The position numbers and the translations under genes were made by a program. The notes below the pieces were generated by a model. It was not told the origin of the DNA, searched no databases, and saw only the letters and a program-made list of their open reading frames with translations. Shown here one piece after another: positions 34,356 through 43,900 of a stretch of DNA of 45,068 nucleotides. The stretch's first letter is position 1. Every line of letters starts with the position of its first letter. This DNA is from Mycobacterium intermedium (GTDB lineage: Bacteria; Actinomycetota; Actinomycetes; Mycobacteriales; Mycobacteriaceae), in the NCBI RefSeq assembly GCF_002086275.1, contig NZ_MVHT01000053.1, positions 1-45,068 of the forward strand, written 5' to 3'.

Positions 34356-34645
34356 TCAAGCGACCTCCGATCCGGTGGTCTGATCATCGGGCCGCCCGGA
34401 GTCCGGTGTGATGTCGGTGGGCCGTTCGAGCAGTTTGCCTTTGTGGAAGTTCGCACCGGCGCGGACAAGGGCGACCGGTTCGGGTGCGTTGACTTTGCAC
34501 CAGCGGCCTGTGCGGCCTCGATGAGCTTGTAAGCCATGGCAATTCCGGCGGCGCGTGATCCTGATGGGCCTTTGGTGACGCGCTGGCCGAAAACGCACCG
34601 TAGCAAAGGTGGACTCCATCGGGTTGGTGGTCCGCAGCCCGAGGA
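34356..34645 (-). mobile_element. IS256-family transposase remnant (3' end, frameshifted)
   Basis: The minus strand encodes LRTTNPMESTFATVR in one frame, then VTKGPSGSRAAGIAMAYKLI in a second, then VNAPEPVALVRAGANFHKGK back in the first, followed by LLERPTDITPD and a stop. Read together these give the conserved C-terminal end of Mutator/IS256-type transposases. The two frame changes mean it cannot make a functional protein, and the catalytic part is absent. No terminal inverted repeats were recognised. It fills the gap between the GT-C gene and the CDP-glucose dehydratase gene and marks an old insertion or rearrangement point. Confidence 0.8.
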
Positions 34646-34769
34646 CGGGTCATTCTCCGGATCCAAGATTGATGGACGCGGAGACTGCTGGCTTCGACGA
34701 GGATCGTGAGGATATCGTCACCGTCGTGAATCACTGTGCATCGAGCGCGTTCCTCGTTTCTCGGTAGCT

Positions 34770-35786
34770 GTGCATTACTTCATCACCGGGCATACCGGCT
34801 TCAAAGGGCCGTGGCTAGCAATGCTGCTACTTAGCCGAGGGCATGAAGTCTCGGGTCTGGCTCTCGAACCTGACGAAGGCAGCCCTTTTCAGAGGGTTGG
34901 GCTGGAAAAGAGATTGGTTGCCGACTATCGAGTGGACATCCGTGACGCAGGGGCCACCGCAGCGGCAGTAACAGCCGCCGCTCCGGACGTCGTGGTGCAT
35001 ATGGCCGCACAATCCCTAGTCCGTGAGTCTTACCGTAATCCGCGCTACACGTACGAGACCAATGTCATGGGCACCCTCAACGTGCTGGAAGCTGTCGCAG
35101 CCACCCCATCCGTGCGCGCCCACGTCGTCATCACCACCGACAAGGTCTACCGCAACATCAATCAAGAGGCCGGCTACGTCGAGACCGACCCACTCGGTGG
35201 CGACGATCCTTACAGCGCCTCGAAGGCGATGGCCGATCTGCTTACGCAGTCCTGGGTGCACAGCTTTCCTGGCTGCCCTACCGCGATCGCTCGCGGCGGC
35301 AACGTCATCGGCGGTGGCGACGTCAGTCGCGAGCGACTGATGCCTGATTTGGTGCGGGCCTACCGAACCGGGCAGGCACCCCTGCTCCGGTTCCCGCGCG
35401 CGGTACGCCCGTGGCAGCACGTGCTCGACTGCCTCAATGGCTACCTCACTATTGCTGACGCGCTGCTGGCCGGCTCCGGCGTCGGCCAGTGGAACATCGG
35501 ACCTGGCCGCGACAGCTTCGTCGAAGTCGGCAAGGTTGCGACATTGGCGGCCGACTTATGGGGCGGCGGCGCGCAGTGGGACAATCAACCCGGTGACCAT
35601 CCGCACGAGGCACACCTGCTGGCTCTAGATGCCACCAAGGCGCAAACCGAACTCGGCTGGCGCAATCGACTCGGTTTCCGCGATGCTGTGACGTGGACCA
35701 TCGACTGGGAGCGCCGCGTTCACGACGGCGCCGACCCGCTCATCGTTACCCGGGAGCAAATCGCCGCATTCGAAACCCTTGATTGA
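34770..35786 (+). CDS. CDP-glucose 4,6-dehydratase-like SDR enzyme (RfbG-like)
   Basis: A 338-residue extended short-chain dehydrogenase. The NAD-binding motif ITGHTGFKGPWLAMLL, with GFKG in place of the usual GxxG ending, is diagnostic for CDP-glucose 4,6-dehydratases. VVHMAAQSLVRESYRNP, VITTDKVYRN (catalytic Thr/Asp-Lys) and DPYSASKAMADLL (Tyr-x3-Lys) follow, then ARGGNVIGGGDVSRERLMPD and RFPRAVRPWQHVLD. It would turn CDP-glucose into CDP-4-keto-6-deoxyglucose. The start (GTG 34770) is weak: the frame stays open upstream with no standard start codon, no ribosome site is seen, and the transposase remnant ends about 125 bases before. No CDP-glucose pyrophosphorylase or C3-dehydrase gene is in the window, so the next step of its pathway is missing here. 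Confidence 0.87.
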   Translation: MHYFITGHTGFKGPWLAMLLLSRGHEVSGLALEPDEGSPFQRVGLEKRLVADYRVDIRDAGATAAAVTAAAPDVVVHMAAQSLVRESYRNPRYTYETNVMGTLNVLEAVAATPSVRAHVVITTDKVYRNINQEAGYVETDPLGGDDPYSASKAMADLLTQSWVHSFPGCPTAIARGGNVIGGGDVSRERLMPDLVRAYRTGQAPLLRFPRAVRPWQHVLDCLNGYLTIADALLAGSGVGQWNIGPGRDSFVEVGKVATLAADLWGGGAQWDNQPGDHPHEAHLLALDATKAQTELGWRNRLGFRDAVTWTIDWERRVHDGADPLIVTREQIAAFETLD

Positions 35787-35833
35787 TCCTCAGCCCGGAT
35801 AGGGTCGCGATACCAGCACCTAAAGGGGACACG

Positions 35834-36046
35834 ATGAGCAATCACACCTATCGCGTGATCGAAATTGTCGGAACCTCGCCCGATGGAGTCGACGCCGCAA
35901 TCAAGAGCGGACTGGCCCGCGCGGCCAAGACGATGCACGGACTGGATTGGTTCGAAGTCGAGTCGGTTCGCGGTCATCTGGTCGATGGGGCGGTTGCCCA
36001 CTTTCAGGTGACGATGAAAGTCGGCTTCCGTCTCGACGAGTCCTAA
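35834..36046 (+). CDS. Dodecin (Rv1498A-like flavin-binding protein)
   Basis: A 70-residue protein with the dodecin pattern: MSNHTYRVIEIVGTSPDGVD, AAIKSGLARAAKTMHGLDWF and EVESVRGHLVDGAVAHFQVT. Dodecins form hollow dodecamers that bind and buffer flavin; the Trp in the GLDWFEV segment corresponds to the aromatic residue stacking on the isoalloxazine ring. ATG 35834 follows AAAGGGGAC. It lies 47 bases after the RfbG-like gene. The M. tuberculosis dodecin is Rv1498A, which borders the corresponding glycolipid region, so this gene probably marks the conserved edge of the locus rather than an LOS function. Confidence 0.92.
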   Translation: MSNHTYRVIEIVGTSPDGVDAAIKSGLARAAKTMHGLDWFEVESVRGHLVDGAVAHFQVTMKVGFRLDES

Positions 36047-36130
36047 ACCGAGCCCGCTGTTCCAAACGTCGGTCGCCAACGGGGTGCAATCCCTATACTC
36101 AAGCGCGGCCGACGACCCAAAGGGGGCATC

Positions 36131-36928
36131 ATTAAGCGATTACTGCAGAGCATCCTGCCTGGCTCTAACCGTTCGTCAGCGGACGGATCGTCTGGTGAAA
36201 AGTTGCCCCCCAAGTCGCTGCAGAGGTTCGTGGGCGGCGCTTACGAAGAGGTCGGCGCGGAATTTCGCGGCTATCTCATCGACCTGTGCGGGCTGAAGCC
36301 AGATGAAGCGGTGCTCGACGTCGGCTGCGGGTCGGGACGGATGGCGCTGCCGCTCACCGGTTACCTGAGCTCCCAAGGCCGCTACGCGGGCTTCGACATC
36401 TCGGAGAAGGCGATCACGTGGTGCAAGGAGAACATCACGGCATCGCACCCCAACTTCGAATTCGAAGTCGCCGACATCTACAACTCGCTCTACAACCCCA
36501 AGGGGAAGTACCAGTCGCTGGACTTCGTGTTCCCCTATCCCGACGCGTCGTTTGACGTGGTGTTCCTGACCTCGGTGTTCACTCACATGTTCCCCCCGGA
36601 CGTGGAGCACTATCTGGACGAGATCGTCCGGGTGCTCAAGCCGGGCGGACGGAGCCTGTGCACCTACTTCCTGCTCGACGACGAGGCGCTGGCCCTCACC
36701 GCGGCCGGCAAGGGCGTGCACAACTTCCAACACGAACGGGACGGATATCGGACGATCCACACGAAGCGTCCGGAGGAGGGAATCGCCTTCCCCGTCGACT
36801 ACATCAGGGGCTTGTACGAGCAGCGCGGCCTGACCATCCAGGAACCGCTGCGGTTTGGCTCTTGGAGCGGGCGTAAGGAACACCTGAGCTTCCAGGACAT
36901 CGTGATCGCGACCAAAGCCGCGACCTAG
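36131..36928 (+). CDS. Class I SAM-dependent methyltransferase, possible ATT start
   Basis: The core is a standard methyltransferase: VLDVGCGSGRMALPLTGYL (SAM motif I), YAGFDISEKAITWCKENI, FPYPDASFDVVFLTSVFTHM and EIVRVLKPGGRSLCTYFLLD. The first canonical start is TTG 36203, giving 241 residues (MPPKSLQRFVGG). The same frame is open further upstream and encodes IKRLLQSILPGSNRSS, with AAAGGGGG (36119-36126) ideally placed before ATT 36131, so initiation at ATT is proposed (265 residues). TTG 36203 remains the conservative alternative. The stop is 19 bases before the PLP-enzyme gene. It is probably a sugar or lipid methyltransferase; nothing in the sequence fixes the substrate. Confidence 0.8.
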   Translation: MKRLLQSILPGSNRSSADGSSGEKLPPKSLQRFVGGAYEEVGAEFRGYLIDLCGLKPDEAVLDVGCGSGRMALPLTGYLSSQGRYAGFDISEKAITWCKENITASHPNFEFEVADIYNSLYNPKGKYQSLDFVFPYPDASFDVVFLTSVFTHMFPPDVEHYLDEIVRVLKPGGRSLCTYFLLDDEALALTAAGKGVHNFQHERDGYRTIHTKRPEEGIAFPVDYIRGLYEQRGLTIQEPLRFGSWSGRKEHLSFQDIVIATKAAT

Positions 36929-36947
36929 CCCCCTCGCAACAAGCCGC

Positions 36948-37934
36948 ATGACGGCCTATCTGCACCAGCGCTTCCCCGAGTTGCGCGAAAAACTGGGCCA
37001 CGCCCGCCTCGGCGACGGACCTACTCCCCTGCGTGCATTGCCGCACCTCAGCACCAACTACCCAATCTGGGTCAAAGACGACGGCGCGTATGGCACCGGC
37101 GGCTGGGGCGGCAACAAAATCCGCAAGCTGGAATGGCTCCTGTCTGACGTCAAAAGGCAACGCCGAAGCACCATCCTGACCTTCGGCGGCCTTGGCACCA
37201 ATTGGGGCCTGGCGACGGCACTGTATGCCCGCGATTTCGGCATCCACACCGCGCTTGCGCTCATCGATCAACCGCGCGACGACCACGTCGAAGCCCAGCT
37301 CGAACGCCTGCGCGCGTCCGGAGCGGACATCTACCTCACTCGCACCAAGGCGCGCACAGTGGCGGCCGCCCCTTACCTCTACGTGCGCCATCGCCGGCCC
37401 TACCTCCTTCCGGCGGGCGGGTCTTCACCGCTGGGAGTGCTGGGCTACGTCGAGGCCGCGTTCGAACTCGCCGCGCAGGTACAGGCCGGCACCATGCCGA
37501 CGCCGTCGTCCATCGTCACCGCGGTCGGATCGGGCGGCACGGTCGCCGGGCTCTATCTAGGGCTCGGTCTCGCCGGTCTGCCCGACACCCAGGTGATCGG
37601 CATCGTCGTCAACGACAAGCTGCGCCTGGACCACCGCGCCATCACCTCGCCGGCTGAACGGGCAGCGCACCTCCTGGAACGCCGCGGCGCGAAGCTGCCG
37701 TCCACAACCCTGACGCCCGGCCGTCTCACCCTGCTGCGCGACTGGCTCGGCACCGGTTACGGCCACCCGACCAAGCAGGGTGAGCAGGCACTGCGCCTGG
37801 CACACGACGCCGAGGGGCTCGACCTCGATCCCGTCTACACCGCCAAAGCGATGGCCGCACTGCTTGACCTCTCGGCGAGCGGCCGGCTACCCGACGGCCC
37901 CGCCATCTACCTGCAAACACACGGGCCCCGCTGA
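36948..37934 (+). CDS. PLP-dependent enzyme of the D-cysteine desulfhydrase/ACC deaminase family
   Basis: A 328-residue fold-type II PLP enzyme. The N-terminal GPTPLRALPHLS motif and the cofactor lysine in GGNKIRKLEWLL (about residues 54-65) are typical of D-cysteine desulfhydrase and 1-aminocyclopropane-1-carboxylate deaminase. FGGLGTNWGLATALYA replaces the usual Gly-x-Ser/Gln-x-Asn substrate loop, TAVGSGGTVAGLYLGLGL binds the PLP phosphate, and GYGHPTKQGEQAL holds a catalytic-type Tyr. The ACC deaminase reaction would give 2-oxobutyrate and ammonia; desulfhydrases release sulfide and pyruvate. Which applies cannot be decided. It lies 19 bases after the methyltransferase gene and converges on the PPE gene, with only 14 bases between stops. 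A role in LOS synthesis is not evident. Confidence 0.8.
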   Translation: MTAYLHQRFPELREKLGHARLGDGPTPLRALPHLSTNYPIWVKDDGAYGTGGWGGNKIRKLEWLLSDVKRQRRSTILTFGGLGTNWGLATALYARDFGIHTALALIDQPRDDHVEAQLERLRASGADIYLTRTKARTVAAAPYLYVRHRRPYLLPAGGSSPLGVLGYVEAAFELAAQVQAGTMPTPSSIVTAVGSGGTVAGLYLGLGLAGLPDTQVIGIVVNDKLRLDHRAITSPAERAAHLLERRGAKLPSTTLTPGRLTLLRDWLGTGYGHPTKQGEQALRLAHDAEGLDLDPVYTAKAMAALLDLSASGRLPDGPAIYLQTHGPR

Positions 37935-37948
37935 AGCGTGGGCGCCGG

Positions 37949-40900
37949 TTAGTGCCCGGTGCCCTGGTACAAGATGCCGGACAGTTGCCGGCCGAAGTTC
38001 AACATGCCCGAATTGAAGGCCGCCTCAACCAGATTGAGGTCGAGGATGCTGGTGTTGTACAGGCCGGCGAGGCCGGCGCCGCCGTTGAGCACGCCCGACA
38101 CCATCGTGCCGAAGTTGAAGGAGCCCGAGACGGCACCCAGCAACGAAGTTGGCGCCTGGTTCAGCAAGCCCGAGACACCCGCGCCGAAGTTCATGAAGCC
38201 CGATACCCCACCGTTGCCCCCGTTGAAGAAGCCCGAAGACGGGAACGTGGTGTTGTTTCCGATACCCGGGACCGCCGGGATGACCAACCCGCCCCTGACG
38301 GGGCCGAGCAGGGTACCGATGTCCAGCACCACCGGGATTTCGCCGATCGTGATCTCCGGGGGAAGGGAGAACGGCGGGGTGCCATTGGACAACGCGAAGC
38401 CGATCGGGAATTGCGGAATCACGATTTCCGGGCTGACGAAGGGCCCGATGGTGACCGACAACGGCAGCTCGACGTGGATGGGCTCCAGCGGAATGGTGAA
38501 CCCCGGGATGATGAATTCCGGTATCAGGGTGGTCAAGCCAAGTGAACTCAACGGCAACGTGAACGGCAGAATCACGCTGCCCCCCGTTTGGATGGCAGAG
38601 ACTTCGATGTCGATAGCCCCCTGCAAGATGATATTGAATGGTTCGATGATGGACCCCGAACTCAACATCGGGCCGACGGTGATGCTGCTGGCGGGGTCCA
38701 GGCCCAGGGCCGGGAAGACGATGTCCCGCACCGCAATTGGGCCGAGATCGAAAACGGGCCTGATATCAATAGTGATCGGGGAGATAGACACGGACGGGAT
38801 GGTGATGCCGCCGATCGCGCCGGTTGCGGTGATGTCCAGGGGAATCGCGGGAATCTGGATCGCCGGGAGGGTAATCGGGCCTGCGCCACCAGAGGCGTAA
38901 ACGTTTGCGGCATTGAACTCGGGAATGATGGGGTTGGTGTAGGAGAAGCTGAACAGGCCCCGGTACTCGCCCGACCACCAGAACCCGTTGCTGTAGTTGC
39001 CCCTGACGAAGGCGCCGGTGTTTGCGTCGCCGGTGTTGGCCAGCCCGGTGTTGCTGTGCCCGGTGTTGAACCAGCCGGAATTGCTGTAGCCCGGGTTGAA
39101 GTCGCCGGTGTTGGCATCGCCGGTGTTGAAGCTACCCGTGTTGTAACTGCCCGCATTGAGCAAACCCGTGTTGAAACCGCCGGCGTTGAACAAGCCCGTG
39201 CTGGCGATCCCCGAATTCCCGATACCGGTGTTGTAGTCACCGCTATTGAACAATCCGAAGTTCCCGGTGCCGGAGTTGAAGAAACCGATATTGCCGGTAC
39301 CCGAATTGAACAGCCCGATATTGCCGTTACCGGTGTTCAACGCACCGATGCCAGTCAGGTTGTCGCCGGTCAATCCGATACCGAAATTCCCAGAGCCCGT
39401 GTTGGCGATCCCGACGTTGCCCAGGCCCATGTTGGCCAGGCCGTGGTTGTGACTTCCGATATTGCCGAACCCGACATTGGCCCCGCCCAGCACGCCCAGC
39501 GCGCCACCGGAGTTCGCCAACCCGATGTTGCCAACCCCGATGTTGCCGAACCCGAAGTTGTTGCTGCCGATGTTGCCGCCGCCCAGGTTGAAATCGCCGA
39601 CATTGCCGCCGCCCAGGTTGAAATCGCCGACATTGCCGAACCCGAGATTGCCCGCCCCCACGTCGGCCAACCCCAGGCTGGCACCGGCCAGCAATCCCGA
39701 CAACTGAGCACCGGAATTGGCGAATCCCGACACCGCCGATGAAGCAGCCACATCTAGCGCTCCGATGTTGATGAAGCCCGACACGCCCGAACCGATGTTG
39801 TACACACCGGATGCAAGGGCGCCGCCGTTGAAGTAACCCGACGCCATTCCCAGCAGCGCGGGAGTGGCATGCGGAACGTGGTTCCACCAGCCCGACATGT
39901 TCGCACCGACATTCCCGAATCCCGACACCCCGCCGGCGCCGGAGTTGAAGAAGCCTGACGACGGCGTGGCGGTCGAGTTCCCGAACCCCGGCACCGCCGG
40001 GATGTCGATCAACGCGACACGAACGGGCCCGATGGTGCTGTGCGCATCGAGGGCCCACGGGATTCCGTTGATGGTGATGGCCGGGATGGTGAAGGCGCCG
40101 GTTCCACCGGACAGGTTGATGTTCAACGGGTTCATCGCGGGGACCGTGACCCCTCCCGGGAAGATGGTGATGGGCTTGCTGTGGCCGGTAATGCTGACCA
40201 ATAGTGGAATTTCATCGACGCTGACCACCGGCGTGCTGAAAGGCAGGTTGGCGAGGAAAGCCGAAATGGCCCCTTGTGACGAGCTCGAACCTATGACGAT
40301 CGGCCCCATTAGAAATTCGGGGTGAAAACTTGTGACGGTAAATCTTCCCGTAATTGGACCGATGGTCAGCGGCCCGCCGGGTTGAGAGCCGAATGCGTAA
40401 TCCAGTGTGACCGGAACCCTTGGGATAGCGATGGACGGGAGGGTAATGGGGCCGAGGCCGGCGCTTATCGTGATCGCGTCCAGGTCGATTTGGGGAATGG
40501 AGATGGTCGGCAAGGTGAAGCTGTCGATAGCGATGTTGGCGCTGAATTGCGGGCGAATTGCGGGAATGTCGATCGGGGGGAGAACGACGGAGCCCAGCCC
40601 GCCGGTAAAGGTGAAGTGCAGGAAATCGGTTTGCGGCAGCGCCGCGGGCAGGTAGGACAGGCTATACAGACCTTGGAAGTCACCCCTCCAGAACATGCCG
40701 TTGTTGAAGTTGCCGGAGAGTAGGACGCCGGTGTTGACATCGCCGGAGTTGGCCACTCCGGTGTTGGTGTGACCGGTGTTGAGCCACCCTGTGTTGATGT
40801 TGCCCGGGTTGAAGTCGCCGGTGTTGGCATCGCCGGTGTTGAAGCTGCCCGTGTTGTAGCTGCCCGCATTGAGCAGACCCGTGTTGAAACCACCGGCGTT

Positions 40901-43900
40901 GAACAAGCCCGTGCTGGCGATCCCCGAATTCCCGATACCCGTGTTGTACTCACCGCTATTGAACAACCCGAAGTTCCCGGTGCCGGAGTTGAAGAAACCG
41001 ACATTTCCGGTACCCGAATTGAACAAACCAATGTTGCCGTTACCCGAATTAAGAGCACCGAACCCGACCAGGTTGTCACCGGTCAACCCGATACCGAAAT
41101 TCCCGGACCCGGTGTTGGCGATCCCGATGTTGTTTACACCCATATTCGCCAAGCCGGAGTTGTTACTTCCGACGTTGCCGAACCCAACATTGGCCATCCC
41201 CGGCACATTCGGCGCGCCGCCGGAGTTCGCCAACCCGATGTTACCGAACCCGATGTTGCCCAGCCCGAAGTTGTTGCTGCCGACGTTGCCGCCGCCGAAG
41301 TTGAAGTCGCCGATATTGCCGCCACCCAGGTTGAAATCGCCGACATTGCCCAGGCCGATGTTGGCCGAGCCCGCGTTGGCCAACCCCGCATTGACCAGGC
41401 TTATCGGGTCCAGCGCGCCGCCGGCCGCAGACATCCCTGCCAACCGAGCGCCGACATTGCCCAAGCCCGACATCGCCGCCGAGGCGGCCACATCCAACGC
41501 GCTGGTGTTGAACAGGCCCGAGACGCCCGAACCGAGGTTGAGCACACCCGACCCGAGTGCCCCGGCGTTGAAATAACCCGACGCCATCCCCGGCAGCGCC
41601 GGAGTGGCATGCGGCACCTGGTTCCACCAGCCCGACACGTTCGCGCCGACATTCCCGAATCCCGACACCCCACCGGCACCGGAGTTGAAAAAGCCCGACG
41701 ACGGCGTAGCACTGGTATTCCCAAACCCCGGAACCGGCGGAATATGGATCGGCCCCATGCCCATCGGCCCAAGGATGAGGTCGATGTTGAGTTCGAGCGG
41801 TATCGGGTCGATCGTGTAGCCGTCCGGGAAGAGGGTGAAGTCCGGAATACCGAAGAATGCATCGACATGCACCGGGATCTGCGGGAAAGAAAGGCCATCC
41901 GGGAAAAGAGTGAACCCTGGGATGCCGCCGGTCACGTCGAGCTTCAACGGCAGGGATGGAATGGTCAGACCCGGAATCGAGATGGGAGGGATACTCAATC
42001 GCAGCGACGAGAATCCTGGGCCAGAACCGCCCAGTTGAATGGGGATCTCGTTCAGGCTGCCCTCGAACGGACCGAGAACAGTGGCTCCGGTCCGGAAAGT
42101 GACGGTGGAGATCCACACATCTGAAATCGGTGCAATTGTGAAGACCGGCGGTGCGGGGGCGCCGGCGGATGTGGCCAACTCTTCGATGAGCGTCGCCGGG
42201 ATCTTCATGGGCGGGATGATGACCAGGGGGCCCAACTCAAATGTTTCGTGGATATCCAACGGGATGCCCGCAATGGAAATGGGATCCACGGTAAATGGGC
42301 CGATGAAGAAGGTCTCGTCGATGTCCAGCGGCGCTATGTGCACGTGGATGGGGTCGATCTGGATCGGACCCAAGTTCAAAGTCTCGCGGATATACACGAG
42401 GTAGGTCTCGGGAATCAGCGGGCCAGTGGGCATGTAGAAGCCGGAAAGGCCCTGGTAGTCGCCGGTCCACAAGGCGCCGTTGCTGTAGTTACCCGAAATC
42501 AAGATGCCGGTGTTGACATCGCCAGAGTTAGCGACCCCGGTGTTGGTGTCACCGCTGTTCAACCAGCCCGTGTTGATGCTGCCTGCGTTGAAGCCGCCGG
42601 TGTTGGCATCGCCGGTGTTGAAGCTGCCGGTGTTGTAGCTACCCGCATTGACCAGACCCGTGTTGAAACCACCGGCGTTGAACAAGCCCGTGCTGGCGAT
42701 CCCCGAATTCCCGATACCGGTGTTGTAGTCACCGCTATTGAACAATCCGAAGTTCCCGGTGCCGGAGTTGAAGAAGCCGATATTGCCGGTACCCGAATTG
42801 AACAACCCGATATTCCCATAACCGGTGTTCAGCGAGCCGAAGCCAGTCAGGTTGTCGCCAGTCAACCCGATGCCGAAATTCCCGGACCCGGAGTTGGCGA
42901 AGCCGACGTTGCCCACACCCATGTTCGCCAAGCCGGAGTTGTTACTTCCGACGTTGCCGAACCCAACATTGGCCATCCCCGGCACATTCGGCGCGCCGCC
43001 GGAGTTCGCGAACCCGATGTTGCCAACCCCGATGTTGCCCAGCCCGAAGTTGTTGCTGCCGACGTTGCCGCCGCCGAAGTTGAATTCGCCGATATTGGCG
43101 CCACCGAGGTTGAAGTCCCCGATGTTGCCCAACCCGATATTGCCCACACCTAAGTCGCCTAACCCCACATTGGGGCCGACGATCCCGATCGCTGAATTGA
43201 AGCCCGACATGAACGAGTTCCCCATGCTCCCGTCCAACAGGCTCAACACACCCAACCCCAGGCCCGGGACACCCAGGCCCAAGCCCAGGGCCCCCAAACC
43301 GCTGAACGGGTCCGGCGCAGGAGCACCACCGGTTGAATTCTCCGAACCCGGCGTGGTGAAGATGGGGATGTTGATCGGACCCACAGGGGTGGCGAAGCTG
43401 ATGTTCAGCGGAATTGCCGGCACGACGGTCGCCGGAATGGAGACGGCGTCGAGGTCGACGGACAGGTCGATGGGTTGCGTAAGGCCGAGCACCATCGACT
43501 TAATGGTGGAAGCCGGTGAGCCGAAAGACAGATTGAGGGGAATGGATTCGTTGAAATCCGGTACCGGAAGGCTGAATCCTGCCACGTCGATGGGTACAGA
43601 GATGTGCGGGGTACCAACGATCACCCCGACGCCGCTTCTTAGTTCGAACAGTAAGAGGGTGGGAATGGGCAACTCCCCAAGAGCTATGTAGATTTCAAGG
43701 GGCTCGGTAGCCACAGAAACTTGAATTGGCGGGATATCGAGGCCTCCCGTGATCTCCAGGCCCGACAGCAGTGTGGTATTTGGGGCGGTGAAATTCACGT
43801 CGACCGCACCGTCGAGGCCCAGGTTGATGGCGGGAAGGGGAATGTCCGGGACGACGAAGGGGCCGACTGCAACGTTTCCGGTCACGGTCAGCAGGGGGTT

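Noticed and set aside
38940..43185. Short, regularly spaced repeats resembling a CRISPR array
   Set aside because: The repeats are coding, degenerate and 15 bases in period with no unique spacers; they encode NxGxG pentapeptides.
37952..43691. Several plus-strand open frames with regular repeats of Val-Ala-Gly or Pro-Lys type
   Set aside because: They mirror the MPTR repeats of the minus-strand PPE gene in other frames; the periodicity comes from the pentapeptide code.
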